Assembly (NCBI GenBank): GCA_026984455.1
Contig: JALSSC010000051.1
Coordinates: 1-46,590, forward strand
Direction of reading: 5' to 3'
DNA length: 46,590 nucleotides
Source: Chromatiaceae bacterium
GTDB lineage: Bacteria > Pseudomonadota > Gammaproteobacteria > Chromatiales > Chromatiaceae
Part shown: in pieces, positions 10,845-19,064 of the stretch
Layout: each line of letters starts with the position of its first letter
How positions within the stretch are numbered: position 1 is the stretch's first letter
The notes under the pieces: model-generated
The model's input: the letters and a program-made list of their open reading frames with translations, nothing else
What the model was told of the DNA's origin: nothing
The model's database searches: none
Position numbers and translations under genes: made by a program

Positions 10845-11221
10845 AGAACACAACCCACTGTTTTTCATGATCTTGATTCCACCCATGCAGCATCCCATTC
10901 TTCGATGTGTAAAGAAACCGGACAGTCGTGGCACCTGGAACGGGACTCGCAAGCCCGATGGACGCACGCATGGGGTGGGATGAGCGGGCTTGTCCGGGTG
11001 CGGCGCCAACGCTGGTCGAGACCACCTTGTCATATCAAGGCACGAGCCCGCCATGGCCTGGCAGTCATCCGGATCGCGATGAATCGAGGTCATTATGAAT
11101 CTCGCGGGTCAGCACACGGCTTCGCGTGGCTGGGCGAACGCAGCCTCCAGGGGCCGCCACAGCGGGCCGGGCCCTGCCCCCAGGACCACGTCATCCAACC
11201 ACTCAAGTCATTGAAAACCGC

Positions 11222-11315
11222 GCCAGTGGCCTTCCCTGAAAATGTCTGCGGCAGGGATGCCGCAGTCAAGCCTACAGGGAGGTATTCACGGCGTTTTTCA
11301 GGGAAGGCCACTGGC
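11222..11315. repeat. 94-bp inverted-repeat element
   Basis: Perfect 21-bp arms at 11222-11242 and 11295-11315 (starting GCCAGTGGCCTTCCCTGAAA) flank 52 bases, which hold a second perfect hairpin CTGCGGCA GGGA TGCCGCAG. The internal CCTACAGGGAGGTATTCACG and the arms recall intergenic repeats widespread in proteobacteria; that comparison is from memory. It carries no gene. Confidence 0.7.
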
Positions 11316-11447
11316 AGAGGGGCGGTTAGATGACGGAGCCCTGGCCCTGCCCCCCTTTAGCTGGTGGAAACGGCGATCATACGCCTAGAATGGGGGCCTC
11401 GCCCGCCGAGGCGCCGCTTCCCCAGATCAAGAAAGGACCCCGTGGAC

Positions 11448-12254
11448 ATGAACTCCAGTCTCCTGTTCTATACCGCCCTGCCGGCCTACGTGGTCGCCGG
11501 CGTCCTCATCGCGGTCCGCCTGTTCCGGCCCGGGGACGGGCCGCCGCGTGCACTGGCCCTGGGCGCGGCCTGGCTGGCGGTGGTGGCCCATGGGCTCTGG
11601 CTGACCCAGCACATCCTCACCGGCACGGGCTTCGATCTGGGCTTCTTCAACGCCCTGTCGGTGGCGGCCTGGACCATCGCCCTGCTGCTGGTGCTCTCCG
11701 CCCTCACCAAACCGGTGGACAACCTGGGCATCCTGCTGTTCCCGCTGGCGGCCGCGGCCCTGTGGCTGGAGAACCGCTACCCGGTCACCCATTTCCTGGG
11801 ACGCGACCTGCCCTGGGGGGTGCGCCTGCATATCCTGATCTCGATCCTGGCCTACAGCCTGCTGGCCATCGCCAGCGTGCAGGCCATCCTGCTGGCGATT
11901 CAGGACCATCACCTACACAACCGTCAGCCGGGGGGATTCATCCGCGCCCTGCCACCCATGCAGACCATGGAGAGCCTGTTGTTCGAGATGATCGGAGCGG
12001 GCTTCGCCCTGCTGACCCTGTCGCTGGCCACCGGGTTTGCCTTCCTGGAGGACATGTTCGCCCAGCACTTGGTGCACAAGACGGTGCTGGCGGTGATCGG
12101 CTGGGTGGTGTTCGGCACCCTCTTGTGGGGGCGTTTCCGCCGCGGCTGGCGCGGGCGCACCGCCATCATCTGGACCCTGTCCGGATTCGTGGTGCTGATG
12201 CTGGCCTATTTCGGCAGCAAGGCGGTGTTGGAACTCATTCTCAAACGGCCATAG
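11448..12254 (+). CDS. CcsA/YpjD-type cytochrome c assembly membrane protein
   Basis: A 268-residue protein with about eight membrane helices. Characteristic are LHILISILAYSLLAIASVQA near residues 125-145, MQTMESLLFEMIGAGFALL, LATGFAFLEDMF, HKTVLAVIGWVVFGTLLWGR and RGRTAIIWTLSGFVVLMLAYFGSK. These match the CcsA/CycK-like domain of the gammaproteobacterial YpjD group, which carries conserved histidines (HKT, HLV region) and often neighbours ffh; ffh is not here. ATG 11448 is preferred with AAAGGA upstream; an in-frame GTG at 11442 is possible. Haem handling is a family inference. Confidence 0.8.
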   Translation: MNSSLLFYTALPAYVVAGVLIAVRLFRPGDGPPRALALGAAWLAVVAHGLWLTQHILTGTGFDLGFFNALSVAAWTIALLLVLSALTKPVDNLGILLFPLAAAALWLENRYPVTHFLGRDLPWGVRLHILISILAYSLLAIASVQAILLAIQDHHLHNRQPGGFIRALPPMQTMESLLFEMIGAGFALLTLSLATGFAFLEDMFAQHLVHKTVLAVIGWVVFGTLLWGRFRRGWRGRTAIIWTLSGFVVLMLAYFGSKAVLELILKRP

Positions 12255-12284
12255 TCCCACCGTTCGAGCGAGGATGCCTGGTCT

Positions 12285-12305
12285 CTACGAGGCTGTGCCT
12301 CGTGG
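12285..12305. terminator. Hairpin between convergent genes
   Basis: CTACGAGGC TGT GCCTCGTGG can form a 9-bp stem including one G:U pair with a 3-nt loop, between the CcsA-like gene (+) and fliT (-). No T-run follows on either strand. Confidence 0.4.
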
Positions 12306-12422
12306 CTCTGGGGGAGGGGCGGCCGCAATCACCACCCCGTCTGCCATGGGCAGGAGACCCATGTGCGACGGGTATCCGGGAGATCCGCCCGTAGACCGGG
12401 ATCCCTCTCGCCGATAGGGCCT

Positions 12423-12710
12423 TCAGCTCCCTCCATAGGCACGCTGGGCCTGCCGGCCCTGGTGGAGGTGGCGCAGTTCGTCGGCGGTCTCGGCCTTGGC
12501 CCGCTGCGCCAGCTGCTCCACCTCCAGGTCCAGGACCAGGATCTCCTCCATCTCAGCCACGGACAGCCCGGCCGGGAGTCCTCCGCGCAGCAACCCCCAG
12601 CGGCGGCTCTGGAACTCCTGTACCCGATCCCAACGTCCTGCCCGGGCCTGCTCCCGCATTTCCTTACTGAGGGCAAGGACGTCCTCCACCTGAGCCTCCC
12701 GCCCGTTCAT
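12423..12710 (-). CDS. fliT: FliT-like flagellar export chaperone
   Basis: A 95-residue, helix-rich, charged protein (VEDVLALSKEMREQARAGRW, VEQLAQRAKAETADELRHL). FliT proteins are poorly conserved, so the call rests on size, the N-terminal helix pattern and position: its ATG overlaps the fliS stop (ATGA) at the end of fliD-fliS-fliT. FliT chaperones the cap protein FliD and in enterics also restrains FlhDC. Confidence 0.75.
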   Translation of the reverse strand: MNGREAQVEDVLALSKEMREQARAGRWDRVQEFQSRRWGLLRGGLPAGLSVAEMEEILVLDLEVEQLAQRAKAETADELRHLHQGRQAQRAYGGS

Positions 12711-13108
12711 GCGGCGCGCTCCGGGGCGATGGCGTCCCAGGCACTCTTGATCTCCCGCAACAGCCCGGCGACCTCGTCCAGGGCGGCCGGGTCGTTGGTC
12801 ATGTTGGCCTCCAACAGGCGCCGCTTCATGTAGTCGTATAGGTCGAAGAGATTCTGGGCGATGCTACCGCCGGCGTCCAGGTCGAGGCTGGTGGTCAGTC
12901 CCTCGATGATGGAGATGGCCCAACCGATGTTGTGCCCCTTTTCGGGGATGTGTCCACGTTCCAGGTGTCCCTTGGCCACGGCGATCTTCTCCAGGGCGCC
13001 GTCGAACAGCATCTGCACCAGACGGTGGGGATCCCCGCCGTCGAGGCCGCTCTGCAGGGCCACTTGGTTGTAGGTCTTGGCATAGTGCCGCGCGGATTGG
13101 GCTTTCAT
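12707..13108 (-). CDS. fliS: Flagellar export chaperone FliS
   Basis: The 133-residue protein has the FliS pattern: an N-terminal YAKTYNQVALQSG that plugs its own flagellin groove, PHRLVQMLFDGALEKIAVAKGHLERG, KGHNIGWAISIIEGLTTSLDLDAGG and NLFDLYDYMKRRLLEANMTNDPAALDEV. FliS binds the disordered C-terminus of flagellin in the cytosol and delivers it for export. It lies between fliD and fliT. Confidence 0.95.
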   Translation of the reverse strand: MKAQSARHYAKTYNQVALQSGLDGGDPHRLVQMLFDGALEKIAVAKGHLERGHIPEKGHNIGWAISIIEGLTTSLDLDAGGSIAQNLFDLYDYMKRRLLEANMTNDPAALDEVAGLLREIKSAWDAIAPERAA

Positions 13109-13140
13109 GATACTGGCCTTCGGTTATTGGGAAATGGGGC

Positions 13141-14478
13141 TCATCTCAGGTTTGCGCTGAGGAAATTGCTGGTCTGTTTCAAGCCACCGATGAGGGCGTC
13201 GAGGGCACCGTACTTGGCGCGCAGGGCCTTCTCTTTCAAGGCCAGTTGGTCTTCCATGTCCAGTTTGCGTTGCTCGATGGCGTCCACCCGGTCGTTGAGA
13301 CCCTTCTCCTGGTTGGCGATGATCCCGTCGCTGGCCTGCCAATCGTCGGCCAGGGCCGACAGGCGGAAGGCGAAGCCCTGATCGTCGTTGGCGAAGAGTT
13401 CCGCCACCCCCTGGAAATCGCTGTTCAGGGCGGACTCGAAGGCGGCGCTGTCGAACTCCATGGTACCGTCGCGCTGGGTGGCGAGTCCCACCTCGGACAG
13501 GCTGGTGAAACTGGAGGTGATCCCCGCCGGGGCCTGGTTGAGGACCCCGCGCAGGCGGGCCTCGAGCGTACGCAAGGTACTGTCGCCATTGAGATCCCCA
13601 CCCTTCTCTCCCAGGCTGGAGAGGGTCGATACGAGCCCGTTGTAGGCATCGGCGAAGGCCTGGGCGGCGTCGCTGATGGCCGCGGTGTCCCGGGCGATGT
13701 CGATGCGTGCGCTGCCCACGGTCTTGAGATCGAAGGTCACCCCCGAGAGCACGTCGCTGACGCTGTTGCTGCCCCGGGTCACGGCGAACCCGTCCACCGA
13801 GAAGCTGGCGTCGAGCTGAGTGAGATCGCTGAGAACGGCGCCACCCGAATCCTTGTTTATGGTCTGGAAGTTGAAGGTGGAAGCGGTGAGGCTGCCCCCA
13901 TAGGAGAGCTGAACGCGCTGATCGTAACCGCTCTCGTCAGAGGTGAGGATCAGCCGCTGCTGGCCACCGTCGGCGTTGAGCAGGGTGGCGGTGATGCCGG
14001 GATTGTCGCTGGCGGTGTTGATGGCGTCGCGTATTCCGCTCAGGGTCTGGGCGGTGGACAGGTCCAGCGTCATGGAAGCGGCGCCCACGGTCAGGGTCAG
14101 GGCGTCACCGGCCGCGCCCCCAAAGGTCTGGCTGTCGGCGAAGGCATCCGAGGCCTGTTTGTGATTCTGGGCCAGGCGGCTGACCGTGATGTCCAGAGTG
14201 CCGCCGGCGGCATGGCTGTCCGCGCTGGCGGTGACCACCGATTCATCCGTGCTGGTGCTGGTGAACTGCTTGAACTTGTCCAGGCTGGCGAGACCGTCCA
14301 TGGCGGTCTTGAAGCTGGAGACCGCCCCCTTGAGGCGGCCATAGGCGCTCAGATCCGCCTTGTATTCGCTCTCACGGCGATCCAGGGCGACGATGGGCTG
14401 CCGCTCGATCTGCATGAGCTGGGAGACCAGGCCCTCGATGTCGAGCCCGGATCCCGCACCTGCCGCAGTGATGGCCAT
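13141..14478 (-). CDS. fliD: Flagellar filament cap protein FliD
   Basis: A 445-residue hook-associated protein 2. The N-terminus (GSGLDIEGLVSQLMQIERQP) and C-terminus (coiled-coil NQEKGLNDRVDAIEQRKLDM then LRAKYGALDALIGGLKQTSN) are the FliD_N and FliD_C signatures. The middle (DITVSRLAQNHKQASDAFAD, LSGIRDAINTASDNPGITAT) forms the leg and head domains. Secreted through the flagellar apparatus, it caps the filament and folds flagellin in place. A sigma54-type promoter lies 51-66 bases upstream of its ATG, and GGAGGAC precedes the start. Confidence 0.95.
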   Translation of the reverse strand: MAITAAGAGSGLDIEGLVSQLMQIERQPIVALDRRESEYKADLSAYGRLKGAVSSFKTAMDGLASLDKFKQFTSTSTDESVVTASADSHAAGGTLDITVSRLAQNHKQASDAFADSQTFGGAAGDALTLTVGAASMTLDLSTAQTLSGIRDAINTASDNPGITATLLNADGGQQRLILTSDESGYDQRVQLSYGGSLTASTFNFQTINKDSGGAVLSDLTQLDASFSVDGFAVTRGSNSVSDVLSGVTFDLKTVGSARIDIARDTAAISDAAQAFADAYNGLVSTLSSLGEKGGDLNGDSTLRTLEARLRGVLNQAPAGITSSFTSLSEVGLATQRDGTMEFDSAAFESALNSDFQGVAELFANDDQGFAFRLSALADDWQASDGIIANQEKGLNDRVDAIEQRKLDMEDQLALKEKALRAKYGALDALIGGLKQTSNFLSANLR

Positions 14479-14528
14479 GTCCGTCCTCCGTCGATTCTGC
14501 GTCTGGGACCTTGCCCCAGATCATCAAT

Positions 14529-14544
14529 GCAATAGTCAGGCCAG
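14529..14544 (-). promoter_or_regulatory. Sigma54 promoter of fliD-fliS-fliT
   Basis: On minus TGGCCTGACTATTGCA matches the RpoN consensus at nearly all positions with the exact GG-N10-GC spacing. Class II and III flagellar genes of polar flagellates are commonly RpoN/FleQ-dependent. Confidence 0.7.
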
Positions 14545-14561
14545 AAAATCCATGAACAAGG

Positions 14562-14623
14562 GTGATGCGGAAGACACCCTTCCCTGGGTCTCTTCCACCT
14601 GGCGACCACGGATTCGGTCGCCT
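14562..14623. repeat. CCTTCCCTGG-hairpin repeat, copy 2
   Basis: The box CCTTCCCTGGGTCTCTTCC precedes a perfect 7-bp hairpin (GGCGACC 14602-14608, 8-nt loop, GGTCGCC 14617-14623). The stem sequence differs from copies 1 and 3 while box, spacing and pairing are kept. It lies between flaG and the fliD promoter. Confidence 0.55.
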
Positions 14624-14696
14624 CTGTCTTCCGGCCGCCTCCCGCCGCCGGCGGAAAAGATGCGTCCCTGCATCGCGGGAAACCGGATGGTCCCCC

Positions 14697-15095
14697 TCAT
14701 ACCGATCCCTGAAAGATCGCCCCGGCGCTCTTCGCCAGGCGTTCCCGCAGCCGCAGGACTTCCTCCGGGGGGATCTGTCGCACCACGTCTCCCGTCTCGG
14801 TATCCACCACCTTGACCACCACATCCCCGCTGTCCTTGTCCACCTGAAACTGCAACTCGCGGTGCAGGCTCTGCACCATCTGATTCAGTTCCGAGACGGT
14901 GCCGTTCAGTGACTGGGCGTCCACGCCTTCCCGCTGCCGCCGCTCCACTCGGTCCCCGTCCTTGCCGGTGGCCGTATCTCCAAGCGTACGATTCACCCGG
15001 TCCGCGGGCCTCGCCGCGTCCACCTTGGTGCCGGCGTACTCCCGGGCAACCGACAGGAGGTCTCGTTGGGTCGAAACGCTGAATTCACTGTTCAT
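14697..15095 (-). CDS. flaG: FlaG-family flagellar protein
   Basis: A 132-residue protein. The C-terminal half (LNQMVQSLHRELQFQVDKDS, VVVKVVDTETGDVVRQIPPEEVLRLRERL) is the FlaG signature; the N-terminal half is charged and variable. FlaG affects filament length in several bacteria. It follows fliC1 by 63 bases and precedes fliD, the usual fliC-flaG-fliD order. The start has a strong GGAGG seven bases upstream. Confidence 0.9.
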   Translation of the reverse strand: MNSEFSVSTQRDLLSVAREYAGTKVDAARPADRVNRTLGDTATGKDGDRVERRQREGVDAQSLNGTVSELNQMVQSLHRELQFQVDKDSGDVVVKVVDTETGDVVRQIPPEEVLRLRERLAKSAGAIFQGSV

Positions 15096-15158
15096 GGTCT
15101 ACCTCCTCCCCTGTCCACGGACCGGATCCCGTGCGATCCGTCGTCAGGGGGGCTGCCC

Positions 15159-15989
15159 TCAACGCAACAGCGACAACACGTTCTGCGGCGCCGCATTGGC
15201 CTGGGCCAACATGGCGGTGCCGGCCTGCTGGAGGATCTGGGTGCGCGTCAGATTGGCCGTCTCGGCGGCGAAGTCCGCATCCTGGATGCGCGAGCGGGCG
15301 GCGCTCTGGTTCTCCACCACGTTCTGCATGTTGCGTACCGCGGACTCCAGGCGGTTCTGCACCGCCCCGAAGTCGCTCCGCAGGGAGCTGATCTTCTCGA
15401 TGGCCACGTCGATGGTGCTGATGAGCTTGTTGGCACTGGCCGCCGAGGTGATGGTATGGCCCGCGCCATAGGCGCTCTGCAACCCGGACAGTCCGGTGAT
15501 GTCCACCGTGGACACCTGAATGACATTGTTGGCGCCGTTCTTCCAGCCCACCTGGAAGCTCAGTGTATTGCCGCTGCCGAGGAGCGTGGTGCCGTTGAAC
15601 TCGGTGACGTTGGAGATGCGGGTGATCTCGTTGCCCAGGGCCTGGTATTCGCTGTCCAGGGAAGCGCGGTCGTTGCTGGAGTAGGTCTCGTTGGAGGCCT
15701 GCACCGCCAGCTCGCGCATGCGCTGGAGCATGTTGCTCACCTCCTGCATGGCGCCCTCGGCGGTCTGGCTCAGGGAGATGCCGTCGTTGGCGTTGCGGAT
15801 GGCCTGGTTCAGGCCCTTGATCTGGGCGGTGAAGCGCTCGGCGATGGCCATGCCGGCGGCATCGTCCTTGGCACGGTTGATCCGCAGGCCCGAGGACAGC
15901 CGCTCCAGCGAGGTCTGCATGCTGCCCTGGGACCGGCTCAATGAACGCTGGGCGTTCAGCGACATCACATTGGTGTTGATGACTTGCAT
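15159..15989 (-). CDS. fliC: Flagellin (type A, copy 1)
   Basis: A 276-residue short flagellin. The N-terminal D0/D1 segment ([17 protein letters not shown] ... [20 protein letters not shown], about 1-140) and C-terminal segment ([20 protein letters not shown] ... [20 protein letters not shown]) are intact; only a short middle remains, so large D2/D3 domains are absent. The middle (GLQSAYGAGHTITSAASANK) differs from the other copies, but YSSNDRASLDSEYQALGNEI aligns with fliC3, hence type A. It is the second gene after fliC2, separated from it by a terminator-like hairpin and with its own leader. Confidence 0.95.
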   Translation of the reverse strand: MQVINTNVMSLNAQRSLSRSQGSMQTSLERLSSGLRINRAKDDAAGMAIAERFTAQIKGLNQAIRNANDGISLSQTAEGAMQEVSNMLQRMRELAVQASNETYSSNDRASLDSEYQALGNEITRISNVTEFNGTTLLGSGNTLSFQVGWKNGANNVIQVSTVDITGLSGLQSAYGAGHTITSAASANKLISTIDVAIEKISSLRSDFGAVQNRLESAVRNMQNVVENQSAARSRIQDADFAAETANLTRTQILQQAGTAMLAQANAAPQNVLSLLR

Positions 15990-16005
15990 GGTTCTGTCTC
16001 CACAG

Positions 16006-16034
16006 CCCCGCCGGTTCGCTCGTCCCCGGCGGGG
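16006..16034 (-). promoter_or_regulatory. Leader hairpin of fliC1, candidate CsrA target
   Basis: In the mRNA CCCCGCCGG pairs with CCGGCGGGG (9 bp); the 11-nt loop begins GGACG, and the Shine-Dalgarno GGAG follows shortly after the stem. Two nearby GGA motifs, one in a loop and one at the ribosome site, are the pattern CsrA uses to repress flagellin translation. FliW, the CsrA antagonist, is encoded 1.4 kb away. csrA is not in the window. Confidence 0.4.
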
Positions 16035-16119
16035 TGGGTTGATCTCCGACGGATATAGGGCACCCGGCCCTATTCACCGTCTCCTTCGAGGTTGGCGGCC
16101 GAGAGACCGCCTTCTCCAA

Positions 16120-16143
16120 TCGCGCCCTTCCCGAAGGGCGCGA
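16120..16143 (-). terminator. Hairpin between fliC2 and fliC1
   Basis: A perfect 10-bp stem (TCGCGCCCTT / AAGGGCGCGA) with a 4-nt loop lies 20 bases after the fliC2 stop. No T-run, so it may be a partial terminator or RNA-stability element. It suggests the two flagellins are not simply one transcript. Confidence 0.55.
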
Positions 16144-16163
16144 CGGAATTCACCCCTCCCGCC

Positions 16164-17009
16164 TTACCTCAACAGCGAGAGGACGTTCTGCGGCGCCGAG
16201 TTGGCCTGGGCGAGCATCGCGGTGCCGGCCTGCTGGAGGATCTGGGTGCGCGTCAGATTGGCGGTCTCGGCCGCGAAATCGGCATCCTGGATGCGCGAGC
16301 GGGCGGCACTCTGGTTCTCCACCACGTTCTGCATGTTGCGCACCGCGGCCTCCAGACGGTTCTGCACCGCACCGAAGTCACCGCGCAGGGAGCTGATCTT
16401 CTCGATGGCGCCATCGATGATGGTGATGGCGCTGGCCGCCTTCGCCGCCGTACTGATGAAGTTGGAGGTCGAGTGCAGAGCAAAGGAGATACCACCGGCG
16501 GCGGAGCCCGCGTCCAGGATGGCCTTGGTGTCCACCGTAATGACGTTGTCGGCACCGTTCTTCCAGCCCACCTGGAAACTCAGGGTCGTGCTGTTGTTGA
16601 GGAGGTTGGTGCCGTTGAACTCGGTGACCTTGGAGACCCGGGCGATCTCCTGTTGGAGGTTCTTGAATTCGCTCTCCAGGGACTTGCGATCACTGGCGGA
16701 ATAGGTCTCGTTGGCGGCCTGCACCGAGAGTTCGCGCATCCGCTGGAGCATGTTGCTCACCTCCTGCATGGCGCCCTCGGCGGTCTGCGCCAGGGAGATG
16801 CCGTCGTTGGCGTTGCGGATGGCCTGGTTGAGGCCCTTGATCTGGGAGGTGAAGCGCTCGGCGATGGCCATGCCGGCGGCATCGTCCTTGGCGCGGTTGA
16901 TACGCAGGCCCGAGGACAGCCGCTCCAGCGAGGTCTGCATGCTGCTCTGGGACCGATTCAGCGAACGCTGGGCGTTCAGGGACATGACATTGGTGTTGAT
17001 GACTTGCAT
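16164..17009 (-). CDS. fliC: Flagellin (type B, copy 2)
   Basis: A 281-residue short flagellin starting [21 protein letters not shown]0/D1 segments at both ends are complete. The middle, with [20 protein letters not shown], aligns with fliC4 ([20 protein letters not shown]) rather than with its neighbour fliC1, so it is type B. The open frame extends 43 codons further 5', but the flagellin start and GGAG seven bases upstream fix the start at 17009. I found no convincing sigma28 or sigma54 site in its leader. Confidence 0.95.
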   Translation of the reverse strand: MQVINTNVMSLNAQRSLNRSQSSMQTSLERLSSGLRINRAKDDAAGMAIAERFTSQIKGLNQAIRNANDGISLAQTAEGAMQEVSNMLQRMRELSVQAANETYSASDRKSLESEFKNLQQEIARVSKVTEFNGTNLLNNSTTLSFQVGWKNGADNVITVDTKAILDAGSAAGGISFALHSTSNFISTAAKAASAITIIDGAIEKISSLRGDFGAVQNRLEAAVRNMQNVVENQSAARSRIQDADFAAETANLTRTQILQQAGTAMLAQANSAPQNVLSLLR

Positions 17010-17423
17010 GAGTCTTCTCCGATACGGGCTGGGGCGGTCTCTCGGCGCCCGGCCCGGGGGTTTGCCAATGGATATACGGGGAAGGGGGATGCTGATCCCA
17101 GCAGCGCTCTCTGCGCCGCCGATCCCCGTATTCACCACTTTCAGGCCCCGTAACGGCAGCCGCGGGGGATTGTTTAGGGGGAAAGGAGAATTGGAGAACG
17201 GCGCTCCCGTTGTCGTTTCCCGGAATCAGCGCCTACAATACGATTCACGGCCTTTTCCCTGTCGCCCGTGACAGAGGAGTGGCTTCAGCCGCGATCCGGC
17301 ATAGCCACTCCGTGCAGGAGTCACCACGGCCGAGACCGCTCCCACGCCGCACTGTCGGGCAGGGGGCACATAAGACCGAAGCTGAAGACCCGCCCCTGTA
17401 ACCCATCCATCCGAGGAGGCCCC
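17010..17423. other. Divergent spacer fliC2 / fliW
   Basis: 414 bases carrying the leader of fliC2 (about 17010-17200) and REP copy C (17276-17344). No gene is supported. A partial -24-like TTGGCA lies in the fliC2 leader, but its -12 element is one base out of register, so I did not call it. Confidence 0.6.
17276..17344. repeat. REP palindrome pair, copy C (inverted orientation)
   Basis: Arms GGAGTGGCTTCAGCCGCGA and CGGCCGAGACCGCTCCC flank GCCACTCCGTGCAGGAGTC, the reverse complement of the central box in copies B and D. It lies directly upstream of fliW. Confidence 0.7.
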
Positions 17424-17849
17424 ATGGAAGTCGATACCCGTTTCGGAACCCTCGAGATCGATCCCGACACCCTGATCGAGTTTCCCCGGGGGCTTCCCGG
17501 CCTCGAGGGACTCGATCGTTTCAAGCTGCTGCACGAAGAGGGTCACCCCACCCTGTTCTGGCTGCAATCGGTGGACGACCCCGCGGTCCAGCTCACAGTG
17601 GCCGATCCGGAGCGCTTCCGGGTGCGCTACCAGATCGCCCTGAGCGACGAAGAGGCCGCCCTGCTGGGCCTGGAACGCCCGGAGGACGTCCAGATCCTAG
17701 TGGCCCTCTACCGTTCCGGGGAGGATACGGAGGCAGGGCCGGTCCGCGCCAACTTCCTTGGCCCCATCCTGATCAACCCCGGCACCCGCACCGGCTACCA
17801 GAAACTCCTCAACAAGGTAGAGGGTTACGTGAACATTCAGGCGGCCTGA
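17424..17849 (+). CDS. fliW: Flagellar assembly factor FliW
   Basis: A 141-residue cytosolic protein. FGTLEIDPDTLIEFPRGLPG, FKLLHEEGHPTLFWLQSVDDP, VALYRSG and ANFLGPILINPGTRTGYQ are the FliW signatures. Known in other bacteria, FliW binds either flagellin or CsrA; when flagellin is exported, freed FliW sequesters CsrA and flagellin translation is released. ATG 17424 has GAGGAGG upstream; the longer open frame reads into REP copy C. Its position between two divergent flagellin pairs fits this partner-switch role. Confidence 0.95.
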   Translation: MEVDTRFGTLEIDPDTLIEFPRGLPGLEGLDRFKLLHEEGHPTLFWLQSVDDPAVQLTVADPERFRVRYQIALSDEEAALLGLERPEDVQILVALYRSGEDTEAGPVRANFLGPILINPGTRTGYQKLLNKVEGYVNIQAA

Positions 17850-17906
17850 CACCGCTCCCGCCAATTCTTCGACACTTGCCGCCCTCGGCAATCCTTGCCG
17901 CCGAGG

Positions 17907-17930
17907 CCTTGCCGCCGACCGGCGGCAAGG
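17907..17930 (+). terminator. Hairpin downstream of fliW
   Basis: A perfect 11-bp inverted repeat (CCTTGCCGCCG / CGGCGGCAAGG) separated by 2 bases, 58 bases after the fliW stop, followed by CCCGTTTCCCTCCTT. Probably a terminator, isolating fliW from fliC3. Confidence 0.6.
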
Positions 17931-18056
17931 CCCGTTTCCCTCCTTATATATGCAGATCGCAGGCAGATCCGCGGCCGCCCCTGGAGTTCACAGGGCCGTT
18001 GCACGACGAGCCCGTTATCCAGGGTACAGAGACCCTTCACGGGACCCCTGGAGAGA

Positions 18057-18073
18057 TTGGCATTGGCCTTGCA
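18057..18073 (+). promoter_or_regulatory. Sigma54 promoter of fliC3-fliC4
   Basis: TTGGCATTGGCCTTGCA has the -24 TTGGCA and -12 TTGCA elements with exact GG-N10-GC spacing. Predicted start near 18084 leaves a leader of about 57 nt with two GGA motifs before the fliC3 ATG. Confidence 0.75.
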
Positions 18074-18140
18074 TAACTCCCTGCAAACCGGTCGGACGAC
18101 GACCCGGTGACCGAAATCGGAACATCGACGGAGACGAGCC

Positions 18141-18977
18141 ATGCCTCAAGTCATCAACACCAATGTCATGTCGCTGAACACCCAGCGCGCTCTGAACCGA
18201 TCCCAGAGCAGCATGCAGACCGCCTTGGAGCGGCTGTCGTCCGGGCTGCGCATCAATCGCGCCAAGGACGATGCCGCCGGCATGGCCATCGCCGAGCGCT
18301 TCACCTCCCAGATCAAGGGCCTCAACCAGGCCATCCGCAACGCCAACGACGGCATCTCCCTGGCGCAGACCGCCGAAGGCGCCATGCAGGAGGTCCACAA
18401 CATGCTCCAGCGGATGCGCGAGCTGGCGGTGCAGGCCTCCAACGAGACCTATTCCGACAACGACCGGCTGTCCCTCAACGACGAGTACCGTGCCCTCGGC
18501 GACGAGATCAAGCGGGTCTCGTCGGTCACCGAATTCAACAACCTCAAGCTGCTCGGCAGCACCGCCACCACCTTCAGCTTCCAAGTGGGTTGGAAGAACG
18601 GCGCGGACAACATCATCAAGGTCTCCACCGCGAATATCACCAGCAACACCAGCGTGGGCACCGTGATCAGCACCGCTGCGGTCATCAGCACGGCGGCCAA
18701 GGCCAATTCCATCCTCGGGCAGATCGACAACGCCCTGGAAAAGATCAGCTCCCTGCGCGGCGACTTCGGCGCGGTACAGAATCGCCTGGAATCGGCGGTG
18801 CGCAACATGCAGAACGTGGCCGAGAACCAGAGCGCCGCCCGCTCGCGCATCCAGGATGCCGACTTCGCCGCCGAGACCGCGGAGTTGACCCGCACCCAGA
18901 TCCTGCAACAGGCCGGCACCGCCATGCTCGCCCAAGCCAAGAATCTGCCTCAGAACGTCCTCCAACTGTTGCAGTAA
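18141..18977 (+). CDS. fliC: Flagellin (type A, copy 3)
   Basis: A 278-residue short flagellin ([20 protein letters not shown]). Complete D0/D1 at both ends; the middle TSNTSVGTVISTAAVISTAA is unique. YSDNDRLSLNDEYRALGDEI aligns it with fliC1. It is first in a plus-strand pair with a good sigma54 promoter, and the next flagellin follows after 87 bases, so the two are likely co-transcribed. Confidence 0.95.
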   Translation: MPQVINTNVMSLNTQRALNRSQSSMQTALERLSSGLRINRAKDDAAGMAIAERFTSQIKGLNQAIRNANDGISLAQTAEGAMQEVHNMLQRMRELAVQASNETYSDNDRLSLNDEYRALGDEIKRVSSVTEFNNLKLLGSTATTFSFQVGWKNGADNIIKVSTANITSNTSVGTVISTAAVISTAAKANSILGQIDNALEKISSLRGDFGAVQNRLESAVRNMQNVAENQSAARSRIQDADFAAETAELTRTQILQQAGTAMLAQAKNLPQNVLQLLQ

Positions 18978-19064
18978 CACCCCCGTAGAGAGAGGAGAGC
19001 CGGCCGGACAGGCGCCGCCCATCCGCCCCTCTCCTAAGCCAAGGTCCGAACAGGAGGCGCTGCC

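Larger units (their letters stand above)
10764..11447. other. 684-bp spacer between the PEP-CTERM gene and the CcsA-like gene
   Basis: The spacer contains a leader hairpin (10796-10814), a sigma54-type site (10828-10844) on minus and a long inverted-repeat element (11222-11315). The stretch 10850-11220 shows nothing I can interpret; open frames there lack family features. Confidence 0.6.

Noticed and set aside
10850..11220. Small open frames in the spacer before the CcsA-like gene
   Set aside because: No ribosome sites, no family motifs, and composition unlike neighbouring genes.
17010..17200. Sigma54 or sigma28 promoter for fliC2
   Set aside because: TTGGCA is present but the GC is one base too far; GAAAGTGG with ATCGGCGG fits sigma28 poorly. 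Not strong enough to call.
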